DNA from: JAHDFB01 sp965658745
GTDB lineage: Bacteria; Bacteroidota; Bacteroidia; Chitinophagales; Saprospiraceae
DNA length: 64,000 bases
NCBI GenBank assembly: GCA_965658745.1
Contig: CBFHTK010000007.1
Coordinates: forward strand, 91,657 to 155,656
Direction of reading: 5' to 3'
The notes under the pieces are model-generated. The model saw nothing but the letters and a program-made list of their open reading frames with translations, was not told the DNA's origin and ran no database searches. Below are positions 1 through 9,698 of the stretch, piece after piece. Numbering within the stretch: the stretch's first letter is position 1; each line of letters opens with the position of its first letter. Made by a program: the position numbers and the translations under genes.

Positions 1-215
1 TATCACTTAATTGTTTCTAAGATTTAACCTTTGACGACTTGTATTTAAATTGCAAGTTGAATTACTATGGGATCAAGAAATCGACTTAATTTCTAGTTGC
101 CATCATTAAGTTATTACTGCAAAATGAGTTCAGTTCGTGTTAACATAGAAATATCATATTAAGTATTTTGATATATATAAATATTTGTTATATTTATCAC
201 AACAAATACTAGCCT

Positions 216-1532
216 ATGGCCAAGCTCTTCGTCCTTGATACCTCTGTATTGCTTTTTGACCATCAATCCATCCGAAATTTTGAAGAACATGACGTTGCCA
301 TTCCAATCACAGTATTGGAAGAGTTGGATAAATTCAAAATTGGGAATGACAGTAAAAATTTTGAAGCTCGAGGTGCTATACGTCTCATAGATCAACTTTC
401 AATAAATAAAGGACTTAATCGCTGGATATCACTTGGTGATAAAAAAGGAAGGATCAAGATTGTGAATCCTAGTAGTAAGCTTTCAAAAGATGCTGAGCAG
501 ATTTACGGTAAGGGTAAAAATGATCACAAGATTATCAATGCTGCACTTACTTTAAAAGCCAAGCATAAATCTACTGAAGTAATTTTAGTCACAAAGGATA
601 TCAATTTACGGATAAAATCAAAAGCTCTGGGCCTTAGTGCAGAGGACTACATGACTGGGAAAGTTGAAAATGTTGAAACTGTGTCGGAGAGCTTCATTTC
701 TATCGATGAATTGGATGCGTCAATCATCAAGAGTTTATATAAAGACAAATTCGTCACAGAGAATGGAATTCTAAGTGAGAAAAAAGTAGCAAATGGTTAT
801 TATATTCTAAATAATTGTAGTCAATCCGCTTTGGCTAGGTATGATCAAAAGCAAGATAGAATAGAGTGTGTTGAGAAGCAATATGCTTCCGGGATCAAAC
901 CCCAAAATGCCGAGCAAACTTTTGCGCTTGACGCGCTTATGAATCAGGATATCAAATTAGTCGCACTTCAAGGAGTAGCAGGAACAGGCAAGACTCTACT
1001 TGCATTAGCTGCTGCACTTGAGCAACAAAGTCTTTATGATCATATTATACTTACAAGACCTATTATTCCTCTTAATAATCGGGACATCGGTTTCTTGCCC
1101 GGTGACGCAAATGATAAGATATCACCGTACATGCAGCCACTCTGGGATAATCTTAAGTTCATCAAGTCTCAATTTAGAGAGAATGGTCGAAAACGAAAGT
1201 TGATAGAAGAGTTTGAAACAGATGGAACGATTGAAATTACAGCTCTAAATTTTATAAGAGGAAGGAGTCTGACCAATGCAATTTTCATCGTTGATGAGGC
1301 TCAAAATCTTACTCCGCATGAAATTAAGACAATCATTACAAGGGCTGGTGAAGGCACAAAAATTATTTTTACAGGGGATATTCATCAAATCGATACACCT
1401 TATTTAGACGCTCAGTCAAATGGTTTGACCTATATAATAGATCGATTGAAAGGTAGCCCTCTTTTTGCCCATATTAAGCTTGAAAAAGGTGAACGAAGTG
1501 AGTTAGCAAATTTGGCAAATGACTTGTTATAG
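216..1532 (+). CDS. PhoH-like protein: PIN domain fused to PhoH ATPase
   Basis: The 438-residue protein joins an N-terminal PIN nuclease-like domain (about residues 1-150, early acidic residue D8 in FVLDTS) to a PhoH P-loop ATPase domain. Walker A GVAGTGKT lies near residue 253 and Walker B FIVDEAQN near 356. The PIN-PhoH (YlaK type) architecture is known in many bacteria and is thought to act on RNA, coupling nucleotide hydrolysis to ribonuclease or helicase activity; the exact substrate here is unknown. It is cytoplasmic, with no signal peptide. The ATG start directly precedes the PIN strand. It appears to be transcribed alone, and a dyad at the stop codon may end the message. Confidence 0.9.
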   Translation: MAKLFVLDTSVLLFDHQSIRNFEEHDVAIPITVLEELDKFKIGNDSKNFEARGAIRLIDQLSINKGLNRWISLGDKKGRIKIVNPSSKLSKDAEQIYGKGKNDHKIINAALTLKAKHKSTEVILVTKDINLRIKSKALGLSAEDYMTGKVENVETVSESFISIDELDASIIKSLYKDKFVTENGILSEKKVANGYYILNNCSQSALARYDQKQDRIECVEKQYASGIKPQNAEQTFALDALMNQDIKLVALQGVAGTGKTLLALAAALEQQSLYDHIILTRPIIPLNNRDIGFLPGDANDKISPYMQPLWDNLKFIKSQFRENGRKRKLIEEFETDGTIEITALNFIRGRSLTNAIFIVDEAQNLTPHEIKTIITRAGEGTKIIFTGDIHQIDTPYLDAQSNGLTYIIDRLKGSPLFAHIKLEKGERSELANLANDLL

Positions 1533-1573
1533 ATCTCTAAGTATTTTGATCTAAGATCTTGAGATCTCTTTTT
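1531..1573 (+). terminator. possible terminator after the PhoH gene
   Basis: AGATCTC (1531-1537) and GAGATCT (1561-1567) can pair, enclosing a further GATCT/AGATC dyad, and five T residues follow at 1569-1573. The loop is long and the stem short, so this is a moderate call. Confidence 0.4.
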
Positions 1574-1738
1574 GGCTTTGGTGTACTTTTGATTCCTTAG
1601 CAGGGACGTACTTGTCGATTTGATATTTTGGCGTTTAAGACTTCAGTGAGTCAGGATGCAGTTGTAATTGTGATTAAATCTAAGGACAATTTCATTTTGC
1701 TGAAAAAAGTATAGCTTTACGCAAAAAAGAAATCAACG

Positions 1739-2539
1739 ATGTCGAACAATTTGCTAAAAGGTAAAAAAGGAATTATTTTCGGAGCACTTGATCCCGATTC
1801 AATTGCATGGAAAGTAGCAGAAGCTTGTGTTGAGCAAGGAGCAGAAATCACGCTTACAAATGCACCCGTTGCACTACGTTTTGGAGAATTGCAGAAGCTT
1901 TCTGATAAGCTAAATGCTCCTATTATACCTTGCGACGCCACGAGTGTTGATGAGCTTGAAGCGTTATTGATCCAATCAATGGATATTTTCGGAACTAAGC
2001 TAGACTTCATTTTGCATTCAATAGGCATGTCCGTGAACGTTCGGAAGAAGAAGGACTATACCAATCTTAATCACGATTGGATGCAGAAAACGTTTGATGT
2101 TAGTGCGATTTCTTTTCATAAACTGATGCAATCGGCGTATAAGTTAGACGCTATGAAAGAGAACGGTTCTATTCTAGCACTAAGCTACATAGCAGCTCAG
2201 CGAACGTTTCCAGATTACAGTGAAATGGCTGAATCCAAGGCATTGCTAGAATCTTTTGCACGTAGCTTTGGATACCACTGGGCGATGAAGAAGCGAGTTC
2301 GAGTGAATACTATCTCACAGTCTCCAACTATGACTACAGCTGGTAAAGGGGTAAAGGGATTTACTGAGTTTTTTGACTATGCTGAGAAGATGTCTCCTTT
2401 AGGAAATGCAAGTGCCGAATCATGCGCAGATTATTGTGTTAGCTTATTTAGTGATTTAACTCGAATGGTTACAATGCAGAATCTATTTCATGATGGTGGA
2501 TTTAGTAGTATGGGAATGAGTCCAGCGATTTTGGAGTAG
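1739..2539 (+). CDS. fabI: enoyl-[acyl-carrier-protein] reductase
   Basis: FabI catalyses the last, NADH-dependent reduction of each fatty-acid elongation cycle. The 266-residue length fits the family. The short-chain dehydrogenase fold shows the FabI-type nucleotide loop (GALDPDSIAWKVA, residues 15-27) and the catalytic pair Y160 and K167 in a Tyr-x6-Lys arrangement, with a second conserved tyrosine at Y150. It is cytosolic and stands alone between the PhoH gene and a membrane methyltransferase, 56 bases downstream. FabI is favoured over other SDR enzymes because the Tyr-x6-Lys spacing differs from the usual x3. Confidence 0.93.
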   Translation: MSNNLLKGKKGIIFGALDPDSIAWKVAEACVEQGAEITLTNAPVALRFGELQKLSDKLNAPIIPCDATSVDELEALLIQSMDIFGTKLDFILHSIGMSVNVRKKKDYTNLNHDWMQKTFDVSAISFHKLMQSAYKLDAMKENGSILALSYIAAQRTFPDYSEMAESKALLESFARSFGYHWAMKKRVRVNTISQSPTMTTAGKGVKGFTEFFDYAEKMSPLGNASAESCADYCVSLFSDLTRMVTMQNLFHDGGFSSMGMSPAILE

Positions 2540-2595
2540 TTTAATGATCAACAAGACTATCATTTCCAATACATTTTCACTATTGACATAATACT

Positions 2596-3345
2596 ATGGC
2601 CCTACAAGAAGAAATCGAAGAGCAAGGTATATGGCTCTTTAAGTATAGAGGAGTTTTACCTTTAATACTTCTAGCATCAGGACTAATCGTTTTGGTTTGG
2701 AATACCCTTCATCCGGGTTTCCTCAATGAATCGTCTTTGTTTGAGGTAGCTTGGCCATATATCTGTTTTGCAGTGGGAGTCCTAGGTATGGTAATTCGAG
2801 CATATACAGTAGGTCATACACCTGCAAATACTTCAGGAAGAAATACCGAAGAACAGGTTGCAGACGAACTTAATACGACTGGTATATATTCAATGGTTCG
2901 GCATCCACTCTATGTCGGTAATTTTTTCATGTGGTTACCTTTTGCCTTGTTGACTGGTAATTTATGGTTTAGCTTTAGTTTTGTTCTAGTATATTGGCTT
3001 TATTATGAGCGGATTATGTTTGCTGAGGAACAATTTCTTCGTCGAAAATTTGGAGATAGGTATACTTCGTGGGCAGAGACCTTGCCAGCATTTATTCCAA
3101 GTTTTAAAAACTATAAAAAGCCTTCGCTTCCGTTTAGTTGGAAGAAAGTTCTTAAGAAAGAGAAAAATAGTTTGGCATCCCTCTTTTTGCTTTTTAGTTT
3201 GTTTGATATTTTGAGAGCTACAATATTGGGTTCAGCGACTTACAACATGTTCTTTTTGTACGGAGCTATTGCTACTTTAGTCTTATATTTTGTTTTGAAA
3301 TATATGAAGTACAATACCGAGTTGCTAAACGAAGAGGGACGTTGA
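2596..3345 (+). CDS. isoprenylcysteine methyltransferase-like membrane methyltransferase
   Basis: The 249-residue integral membrane protein has about five hydrophobic segments. The signature of the ICMT/PEMT family is clear: VRHPLYVGNF followed by YYERIMFAEEQFL and FGDRYTSW, which together form the S-adenosylmethionine site at the membrane face. Bacterial members methylate lipids or other membrane-bound substrates, and some act on lipid A phosphate (Leptospira LmtA). The substrate cannot be read from sequence. A C-terminal extension of about 70 residues adds two more membrane segments. It converges on recN. Confidence 0.75.
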   Translation: MALQEEIEEQGIWLFKYRGVLPLILLASGLIVLVWNTLHPGFLNESSLFEVAWPYICFAVGVLGMVIRAYTVGHTPANTSGRNTEEQVADELNTTGIYSMVRHPLYVGNFFMWLPFALLTGNLWFSFSFVLVYWLYYERIMFAEEQFLRRKFGDRYTSWAETLPAFIPSFKNYKKPSLPFSWKKVLKKEKNSLASLFLLFSLFDILRATILGSATYNMFFLYGAIATLVLYFVLKYMKYNTELLNEEGR

Positions 3346-3384
3346 TTTTCTATTGGTTGATTTCCAAACCATACCGCAATAGCT

Positions 3385-5037
3385 TTATGCCATTAGTTCT
3401 TTGGCATTTTTGATAGCTCCTTCAGTAGGGGGGTCACCACTTAGCATTTTTCCAATTTCTTGTATTCTACCTGCTTCGTCTAGAGGTTGAACTTTTGTAT
3501 AAGTCCTATTATTCTCTACTACTTTATAGATGAAGAAGTGAGTATCAGCCTTAGCAGCTATTTGTGGCGAATGTGTGATTGAGACTAGTTGATGCTTTGT
3601 GGCGAGCTTTTTAAGTATTATCCCCATTTTACCAGATACTTCACCAGAAATACCGGTGTCAATCTCATCGAAGATCAAAGTACCTAAGTTGATTTTTCCC
3701 GCAACTACCGATTTTAGGCTTAAAGCTAGTCTAGACAATTCCCCTCCTGAAGCCACTTCACTAATTGATTGCGGAGCTTTTCCTGGGTTTGCCGAAAATA
3801 GAAACTGGATTTCATCCATTCCGTGAGAACGTAGTTTTTCTCCAAGAGTAATATCTATCTTGAAATTGGCATGTTCCATTCCAAGATCTGCAAGTAGGCT
3901 CTTAATTTTTTTCTCAAATTGGGGAATTATTTTGACTCTTGCTTCATGAATTCTGTTCGCTTTTTGCTTAAGATCCTTTTCAGCTTTTGCAATACCTTTT
4001 TCGAGTTTACCGCGATTTTGTTCAAAAGATTGAAGACCTTCTATTTTAGTGGATAAAGAACGATGGAAGTCATACAAGGCAGCTGAATCTTGCAATGCAT
4101 GTTTTTGTAAAAGACGGAATAGCAAATTGAGTCTCTCTTGTTTTTCTTCTAGCAAGGCAGGATCTGATTCGACCGAATTTGCGAGAGAAGAACTCTGAAA
4201 GTTGATGTCTTTTAGTTCCTCAATGATTGAATTTAATCGTTCTTGTAATTCACTTAATTCAGCTCCCGAATCTCCCATTTTATTAAGATCATTTCTGACA
4301 TCACTCAGCTGATCTATGATCGCGCTTTCTGATGCTTCTAATATAAATGTGAGCTTGTTTAGTACTGATATAATGCCATCAGCGTTCTCGAGCATATGGA
4401 CTTCTTGTTCGAGTGATTCTTGTTCGTTTTCAGAAAATCCCGCTTCCTCAAGTTCTTTAAACTGAAAATTCAGAAAATCAAGTTCTTTTGCTACTTGCTG
4501 CGCTTCTGCGACGAGATTTTCAAGTTGCTTCAAGTCATTTCGATAGGCTAAGTAAGATTCGTGGTATCTTTCGACAGATTCAATTTGTCCCGCTAGACTA
4601 TCAATCATGTTGATTTGTGTGCTTTCGTCATTGATTCCTAGCGTGTCAAATTGTCTATGCATATCAAGCAATAGAGCACTAAGCTGTTTTAAGAAACTCA
4701 ATTTGACTGGTTCGTCATTAACAAATGAGCGTGATTTTCCATTGGGAGCAATTACTCGTCTAATGATGATCGGAGATTCAAATTCCATATCATTCTCGAT
4801 GAATAATGCTTTTATAAGCGGACTTTCGTCCAAAAACTCAGCTTCAACGAAGCACTTTTTTGAGTCATCGTATAGGACTTTGGTGTCAGCACGATTACCT
4901 TGTATTAGTCCTAAGGCACCAGTCAAGATAGATTTACCAGCACCAGTTTCACCAGTGATGATATTGAGTTTATGGCCAAAAATCATTGAAAGATCTTCGA
5001 TAATGGCGTAATTCTGGATAACAAGGCTGTTCAACAT
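3385..5037 (-). CDS. recN: DNA repair protein RecN
   Basis: RecN is an SMC-like ATPase that acts early in double-strand break repair. The open frame reaches 5163, but the family N-terminus is MLNSLVIQNYAIIEDL, so the ATG at 5037 is preferred and gives 550 residues, the normal length. Walker A GETGAGKS is at residues 29-36. Long coiled coils fill the middle (about 150-380). The ABC signature SGGELSRL and Walker B LIFDEIDTGISG are near the C-terminus. It is transcribed away from a 500-base intergenic region shared with the transposase-like gene. Confidence 0.95.
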   Translation of the reverse strand: MLNSLVIQNYAIIEDLSMIFGHKLNIITGETGAGKSILTGALGLIQGNRADTKVLYDDSKKCFVEAEFLDESPLIKALFIENDMEFESPIIIRRVIAPNGKSRSFVNDEPVKLSFLKQLSALLLDMHRQFDTLGINDESTQINMIDSLAGQIESVERYHESYLAYRNDLKQLENLVAEAQQVAKELDFLNFQFKELEEAGFSENEQESLEQEVHMLENADGIISVLNKLTFILEASESAIIDQLSDVRNDLNKMGDSGAELSELQERLNSIIEELKDINFQSSSLANSVESDPALLEEKQERLNLLFRLLQKHALQDSAALYDFHRSLSTKIEGLQSFEQNRGKLEKGIAKAEKDLKQKANRIHEARVKIIPQFEKKIKSLLADLGMEHANFKIDITLGEKLRSHGMDEIQFLFSANPGKAPQSISEVASGGELSRLALSLKSVVAGKINLGTLIFDEIDTGISGEVSGKMGIILKKLATKHQLVSITHSPQIAAKADTHFFIYKVVENNRTYTKVQPLDEAGRIQEIGKMLSGDPPTEGAIKNAKELMA

Positions 5038-5539
5038 ATAACGCAAAGATATATCAATAGAGAGATATTGAGGTATGGGGGGTGGGGGTAAAGTCATTTG
5101 TAGATCAAAATATTTATGTAGCACATGTATACTAAATAATTGAAATTCAACTGTTTGTAACAATGTTAGTATGCGTAATTCGATAGGTTTTAAATTAGTT
5201 TTTCCATCCTACACGATAAATATTAAATGTCAATGTCAAAATTGACGATAGTAGACTTCTTGAGATTTATTCAGAACTAGAGAGGAAACCGCAGTAAAAC
5301 CGACGAGTAGTATATTCTGTGTCTGATGTTTATGTAAAGGAGATTTTCATGAATAATTCAATAATCCTAACTTTTAAACGTACTTAAGAGACTAACCACT
5401 ATTACCTTTTTGAAAACGTTCTGCCAAACTATTTTTAAAAAAAATTAAGGTACAGAGGTGACAAATTACACTGCTGATTACACTAATAGTAAAGAGACTG
5501 TCTTTTGCAGTCTGTATTTCTTATTTAAATTCATTTGGA
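5038..5539. other. intergenic region between recN and the transposase-like gene
   Basis: About 500 bases without a convincing gene between divergent genes, so promoters for both should lie here. A 12-codon open frame with an AAGGAG upstream starts at 5349 but is too short to support. The right end carries a repeated leader motif and a hairpin, listed separately. Confidence 0.5.
5477..5513 (+). repeat. shared leader motif plus hairpin, copy 1
   Basis: ATTACACTAATAGTAAAGA (5477-5495) is repeated with one mismatch at 58537-58555 before comEC. It runs into a hairpin with stem AGACTG/CAGTCT (5495-5500 and 5508-5513) around a seven-base loop. A partial extra copy, ATTACACT, lies just upstream at about 5465. 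The ATG of the next gene is 45 bases after the motif. Confidence 0.5.
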
Positions 5540-6226
5540 ATGAAGAAGGTTAGTAGAGTACAAGCTGGCGGATTTTACGTTTTTGAAGCGCATAATTGTG
5601 CAAGGAATCACTTAATCGAGCAGAAAAGCGAGGTGGAACAGTTTCTGCGTTTTGTGAATGGCTATTTGAAAGACTATATGCAGATCTTAGAATACAGAAT
5701 ATCACCGACTTGTTGGAGATTAGTTGTTAGAATCAAGAGCAAATCAACGGTGTTGAAAACATACCAATTGTTACAGTTACGAAAGGGGAAATCTGCTAGG
5801 TTTGATGAAGTATGGCAAATCATTAGTGAACGAATTCGACTATTTAGATCCCATTTTACAAAGTGGGTGGATAAGAATCGTGGTAGAGAGGGGAACGCCT
5901 CAAAAGGTGTATACAAACGTTTTGCATTTGATTCACTTGAAGAGGCACAGCAATATATTGATGAAATCAGAAATTACGAAATGAAGCCTTCTCAACCCAA
6001 CATTAAGTATCAGGCTAAAAGTGAGTATTTTGATAGAGATGGTGAGATTGCTAAGCAAAAGTTCTTATTGACTAGTGCTCATTATCAGACAGGAAAACGT
6101 CTTTTAGAAGATGGAGGTCTCAAATGTTTGAAAATATTAAATTACATTAATGAAATGATGGAAAATTGGATCAATCAAACCAAAAAGCTCCACGAGTATA
6201 ATGCCGGTAAATGGATGTTTGTTTGA
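5540..6226 (+). CDS. degenerate REP-associated transposase-like protein
   Basis: The 228-residue protein has the outline of the Y1 (HUH) transposase family found with REP elements: an N-terminal strand and helix (GGFYVFEAHN), a central strand where NHxH is normally found, then a stretch like the family's later half (HFTKWVDKNRGREGNASKG followed by VYKRF and a YIDEIRN helix). The paired histidines are absent; the equivalent stretch reads RISPTCWRLVV. It is therefore probably not an active single-strand transposase, though it could still bind structured DNA or RNA. No terminal repeats were recognised at its edges. The family call is inference from weak similarity. Confidence 0.5.
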   Translation: MKKVSRVQAGGFYVFEAHNCARNHLIEQKSEVEQFLRFVNGYLKDYMQILEYRISPTCWRLVVRIKSKSTVLKTYQLLQLRKGKSARFDEVWQIISERIRLFRSHFTKWVDKNRGREGNASKGVYKRFAFDSLEEAQQYIDEIRNYEMKPSQPNIKYQAKSEYFDRDGEIAKQKFLLTSAHYQTGKRLLEDGGLKCLKILNYINEMMENWINQTKKLHEYNAGKWMFV

Positions 6227-6503
6227 AGTAATAGTAAATACAGATTCCTAGGGGATAAATCTATGATTTACAATATTTTATAAGATATGTGCTACAACTT
6301 TTGCTTTGCAAAACTATACTTACAATATATTAAAGAACTCCCCAATACAAATCGTAAATCATCTTCTGATTTCACAGAAAATTTAGGATTCTTTACAACT
6401 AATCCTCGTTTTGAGATTATCATTTACTTAGGTGTTTGTAAAACTAGATCATATGTAATACATAATCCATAATTTACTGATTATTAATGCCTTATAACCA
6501 AAA

Positions 6504-8513
6504 TCACATCCCCAGGTTCTTTCTCAAATCCGCGGGCAATGCAATCCCATTATCGATTATCAACTGAGCATCTTTTTTAGCTTCTTGGAACTTACCCAGG
6601 GCAACGTAATTCCTTGCTCGTTCGATATATATTGCTGGAATTTGGCTATATCTAAGAGCACGATTATAGTCTATTTCAGCTCCTTTATAATCTCCTAGTA
6701 TTCTTTTTGTTGTAGCTAAATTACTGATCATTGCTCCATTATAAGGTCTAAACTTTAGATAACTCAGAACATCTTTTTGCTCATTTTCATAGTCTCCAAC
6801 ATTATGATACGTGATAGATCTATTAAAGTAAACATTTGGATTACTTGGGTCTAGAGCCTCTGCTTTTTTGAAGGTTTCAATCGCTGGGTAATTTCGATTA
6901 AGTCGAGCCTGTGTCGAGCCTAAGTTGACCAAATACTCTGGGAGCAAGTCTCTGTATTTACCATCTGTTTTTGCTTTTTCGGTGGCCAGCTTTACCGCTT
7001 GTTGGTAATCTGCTAATGCTAATAGTAAAGTGTCTTTTCGCTGTGATTGGAAATACAATTTGCCTCGCGAATTGTAAGGCTCCGGGTCGTCTTGTCCAAG
7101 ACTCAAACGTTGCGCATAATCTGCCAATGCAAGATCTTTATACCCTGCGTCTCGTAGCCAGTTTGCACGATTACCCCACGTAACTTTCGTTCTTGGATAA
7201 TATTCAATGACATGAGACCATAAGCTATATGAATTACTCCAAACATCTACTTGCTGGTAAGTTTTGTGCATGAAAAGCATCATGTATAAACCTGCGATTC
7301 CAACAATAGCTTTTCCAACTATCGACGTTAAATCGATTTGTTGAAAGTAGTAGGCAGCTATAAAAAATAGACCAGCATATGGCACATACGTGAATCGATC
7401 AGCTAGAAAACCTTGTCCAGCTCCTAAGATCTGAAGTACAAACATCACATTTACAGTAAAGAATAAAAATCCAAAGACCCAAACATGCTGCTGCTTTTTC
7501 CATAGAAACACAATTGCCCCAACCAGTGCAAAAAATGGAATGGCACTAAGATAGTATGTGGTTTCAAAACTTGAAGGGTAGGGATACAACGGAGACATCA
7601 CCCAAGGATAGATAAACTTACCGAGATAAACTATATACGAATATGAACCTATAAACAAACGTTGGAAAAAGGAAAATGTGGTAGCATCAAGAAGTACACC
7701 TTCTGAACTAAGAACAAAGAAGCCAAAGGAACCTATGACCAGAGATATCACAAAGTAGGGTACCTTGTAGATTATCGATTTCAAAGAAAATGTTTTATCA
7801 AGCCAATAGTCAACTGCAATCATTGTCAATGGTAGAGATACCGCTTGAATCTTAGATAGTCCACTAAGAAAGAACAAAGGGATGATAAGCCATATGAATG
7901 TGAATTCTTTATTGAGTTTCTTGCCTTTTATATAGTAGAATAATGCTGCGAAATAGAAAGAAGCAAATAACACATCTTTTCGCTCCGTTAGCCAAGCTAC
8001 AGATTCTACGCGCATGGGATGAATTCCAAATAGTAATGCTAATAGAAATGCACCGATTGGATTCAATCCCAATTGTCGACCGATTTGAAAGATCAAGAAG
8101 ACACAGAATAAGTGTAACAGAATATTGTTTAGATGCCACCATTTCCAACTTTCCTTTTCCATGCCGAATGCCATTTTTTCTAAGGCAAAGGTCCAGACAG
8201 TCAAGGGATTGTACCCACCAATTACATCAGTAGTGAATATTTCTCCAGTAAGTTTCCAGAAATTCTCAGAGCTGATGTCTTGGATTAGTTTGTTTTCCAC
8301 AAAATTCTTGTCATCATCCCAATTAACCCATTCATTGTTCAAGCTGTCACTAAAGGCCAAAAAGCTTATCAAAAGAGCAGATGCGACAAGAACTAAGGAT
8401 AATTTGTCTTTCCAAAAGCTCATCTCTGTCTCAGCTTTGACCTGATTACTCTTAGTTTGAGTAACCTTTCTCTTTGTATATTTTTTTTTGGATTTTTTCT
8501 TAGACTTGGACAT
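6504..8513 (-). CDS. GT-C-like membrane protein with C-terminal TPR repeats
   Basis: The 669-residue protein starts with a lysine-rich cytoplasmic tail, then about ten transmembrane segments (residues 37-425), then tetratricopeptide repeats (about 440-665). The first periplasmic loop carries WVNWDDDKNF (D66-D68), the acidic motif typical of GT-C glycosyltransferases that use lipid-linked sugars. Bacteroidota and other phyla have many such GT-C/TPR proteins, and protein O-glycosylation or sugar transfer to surface polymers is a reasonable guess. Donor and acceptor are unknown. It is transcribed alone; the 277 bases downstream of its stop contain nothing convincing. Confidence 0.7.
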   Translation of the reverse strand: MSKSKKKSKKKYTKRKVTQTKSNQVKAETEMSFWKDKLSLVLVASALLISFLAFSDSLNNEWVNWDDDKNFVENKLIQDISSENFWKLTGEIFTTDVIGGYNPLTVWTFALEKMAFGMEKESWKWWHLNNILLHLFCVFLIFQIGRQLGLNPIGAFLLALLFGIHPMRVESVAWLTERKDVLFASFYFAALFYYIKGKKLNKEFTFIWLIIPLFFLSGLSKIQAVSLPLTMIAVDYWLDKTFSLKSIIYKVPYFVISLVIGSFGFFVLSSEGVLLDATTFSFFQRLFIGSYSYIVYLGKFIYPWVMSPLYPYPSSFETTYYLSAIPFFALVGAIVFLWKKQQHVWVFGFLFFTVNVMFVLQILGAGQGFLADRFTYVPYAGLFFIAAYYFQQIDLTSIVGKAIVGIAGLYMMLFMHKTYQQVDVWSNSYSLWSHVIEYYPRTKVTWGNRANWLRDAGYKDLALADYAQRLSLGQDDPEPYNSRGKLYFQSQRKDTLLLALADYQQAVKLATEKAKTDGKYRDLLPEYLVNLGSTQARLNRNYPAIETFKKAEALDPSNPNVYFNRSITYHNVGDYENEQKDVLSYLKFRPYNGAMISNLATTKRILGDYKGAEIDYNRALRYSQIPAIYIERARNYVALGKFQEAKKDAQLIIDNGIALPADLRKNLGM

Positions 8514-8603
8514 CAGATATATTTGATAATTAAATATATCACATAATTATGAAAAGAATCCGATTGCGCAATATTGGACATAAGAAGTTGCGGGTCAAAA
8601 CTA

Positions 8604-8611
8604 TATATTTG
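8604..8611 (+). promoter_or_regulatory. possible -7 promoter element
   Basis: TATATTTG matches the Bacteroidota TAnnTTTG consensus and lies 18 bases before the ATG of the HemC-like gene. No good -33 TTG box at the usual spacing was seen, so confidence is low. Confidence 0.35.
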
Positions 8612-8629
8612 TGCGCTTAAGCTCAGATC

Positions 8630-9403
8630 ATGAAGGATTCAGAAATGCAGTATGTAATTGACATTGTAGGTGAGGAAGAAATATTGGATAAAATAGGTTG
8701 GTCTAACGGGAAAAATCTATTTAAAATCGACCCAAAGATGCCGTATGAGGAAGCGGAAAAATTGATTGATCAGAATCCAGATAGAGCTTTTTTATTCTCC
8801 TTGTCAAATGTACCTTTTGAACGAAGAGAACATATTCAACTTGCTGGATTATCTCAGAGACTAGATACTCAGTACTACTTAAAAAATACTACTGGTACAA
8901 AGAACATCGCCTTTTTGGGCGCAAGCCAAACTGTTTATTATAGTGATCCACTTGTTGGTTTATATTTGAAAGAGATTAATAGTCAAGTGGCTCTTAAACA
9001 AGTTGACGTTGCTGATCTAGATAAATTTCCAGTCGCAATCAATTCAGGAACACAATGGTCTAATGAATCTTTGCAAAGATTGCATCCACAGGAATGGACT
9101 CCTGGACCAGCTAGCGGAATATTTACGGTTATATGTCATAAAGAAAATATCTCGTTACGAAAACAAATAGCTAAACTTCATTTTTCCGAGAGTCAAGTTC
9201 TTGGCAATATTGAAAGAAGAGTAGAACAGCTGATTTCAGCAAAGAGTGGGATCTTACTACTTGGCACTTACTGCTTCATTGATGCGCAACACAACTATCA
9301 AATTTACCTTGTTATTGATCGAGGAAATGGTCTTGAGCATCTCAGTACAAGTCAATCGACTTCTCATGGTTTGGAGGAAGCACTGATGGCAAAGTTAATA
9401 TGA
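8630..9403 (+). CDS. degenerate porphobilinogen deaminase (HemC)-like protein
   Basis: This 257-residue protein can be lined up by eye with hydroxymethylbilane synthase over nearly its whole length. ILDKIGWSNGKNLF (19-32) resembles the GD..ld..l..iGGKGLF stretch, FSLSNVP (56-62) the catalytic HSLKDVP, and LHPQEWTPGPASGIFTVICH (151-170) the L.p.e.lPavGQGalaiec segment. ERRVEQLISAKSGILLLGTYC (195-215) matches the domain-3 cofactor loop. The catalytic Asp is replaced by N60, the cofactor cysteine position in the SAKS loop has no Cys, and the N-terminal RxSxLAxxQ block is missing. It is thus probably not an active deaminase. The start is the first ATG; M6 is possible. A paralogue with a regulatory or scaffold role is one option. 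It may be transcribed alone. Confidence 0.6.
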   Translation: MKDSEMQYVIDIVGEEEILDKIGWSNGKNLFKIDPKMPYEEAEKLIDQNPDRAFLFSLSNVPFERREHIQLAGLSQRLDTQYYLKNTTGTKNIAFLGASQTVYYSDPLVGLYLKEINSQVALKQVDVADLDKFPVAINSGTQWSNESLQRLHPQEWTPGPASGIFTVICHKENISLRKQIAKLHFSESQVLGNIERRVEQLISAKSGILLLGTYCFIDAQHNYQIYLVIDRGNGLEHLSTSQSTSHGLEEALMAKLI

Positions 9404-9686
9404 CTTAGAAAGAATTTCTTGAGGAAGATAATCTTCTTTCAACTGTGTCAAAGGGAAGAGAATTAATATAGTTTAAAAGTGTTCAATTTTCTAGCTCTAG
9501 CAGCTCGAGTTTTACTGTACAGTGTGCGGAGTAAGATTTTGTAAGAAATAGAAGTTTTACCCTATTGTATTGGACTTAATTAGCTTGATTTAGCATTCAT
9601 TAGCCTTGTTTGTCTAGTATTGATTTTGATTCGTATAATTATGCCCAAGCAAGCAAATTGAAATTCCGCATTCGAGCTTAATTTAG

Positions 9687-9694
9687 TAACTTTG
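9687..9694 (+). promoter_or_regulatory. promoter -7 element of the lpxD operon
   Basis: TAACTTTG matches TAnnTTTG and ends only four bases before the lpxD ATG. If used, the transcript would begin at or beside the start codon, giving a leaderless or nearly leaderless message. The -33 box is weak. Confidence 0.45.
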
Positions 9695-9698
9695 CGGT

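Noticed and set aside
5349..5387. 12-codon frame after AAGGAG, possible leader peptide
   Set aside because: Too short, no regulatory codon pattern, and Shine-Dalgarno use is rare in this genome.
6287..6472. 61-codon plus-strand frame
   Set aside because: Composition is not protein-like and no start signal or family supports it.
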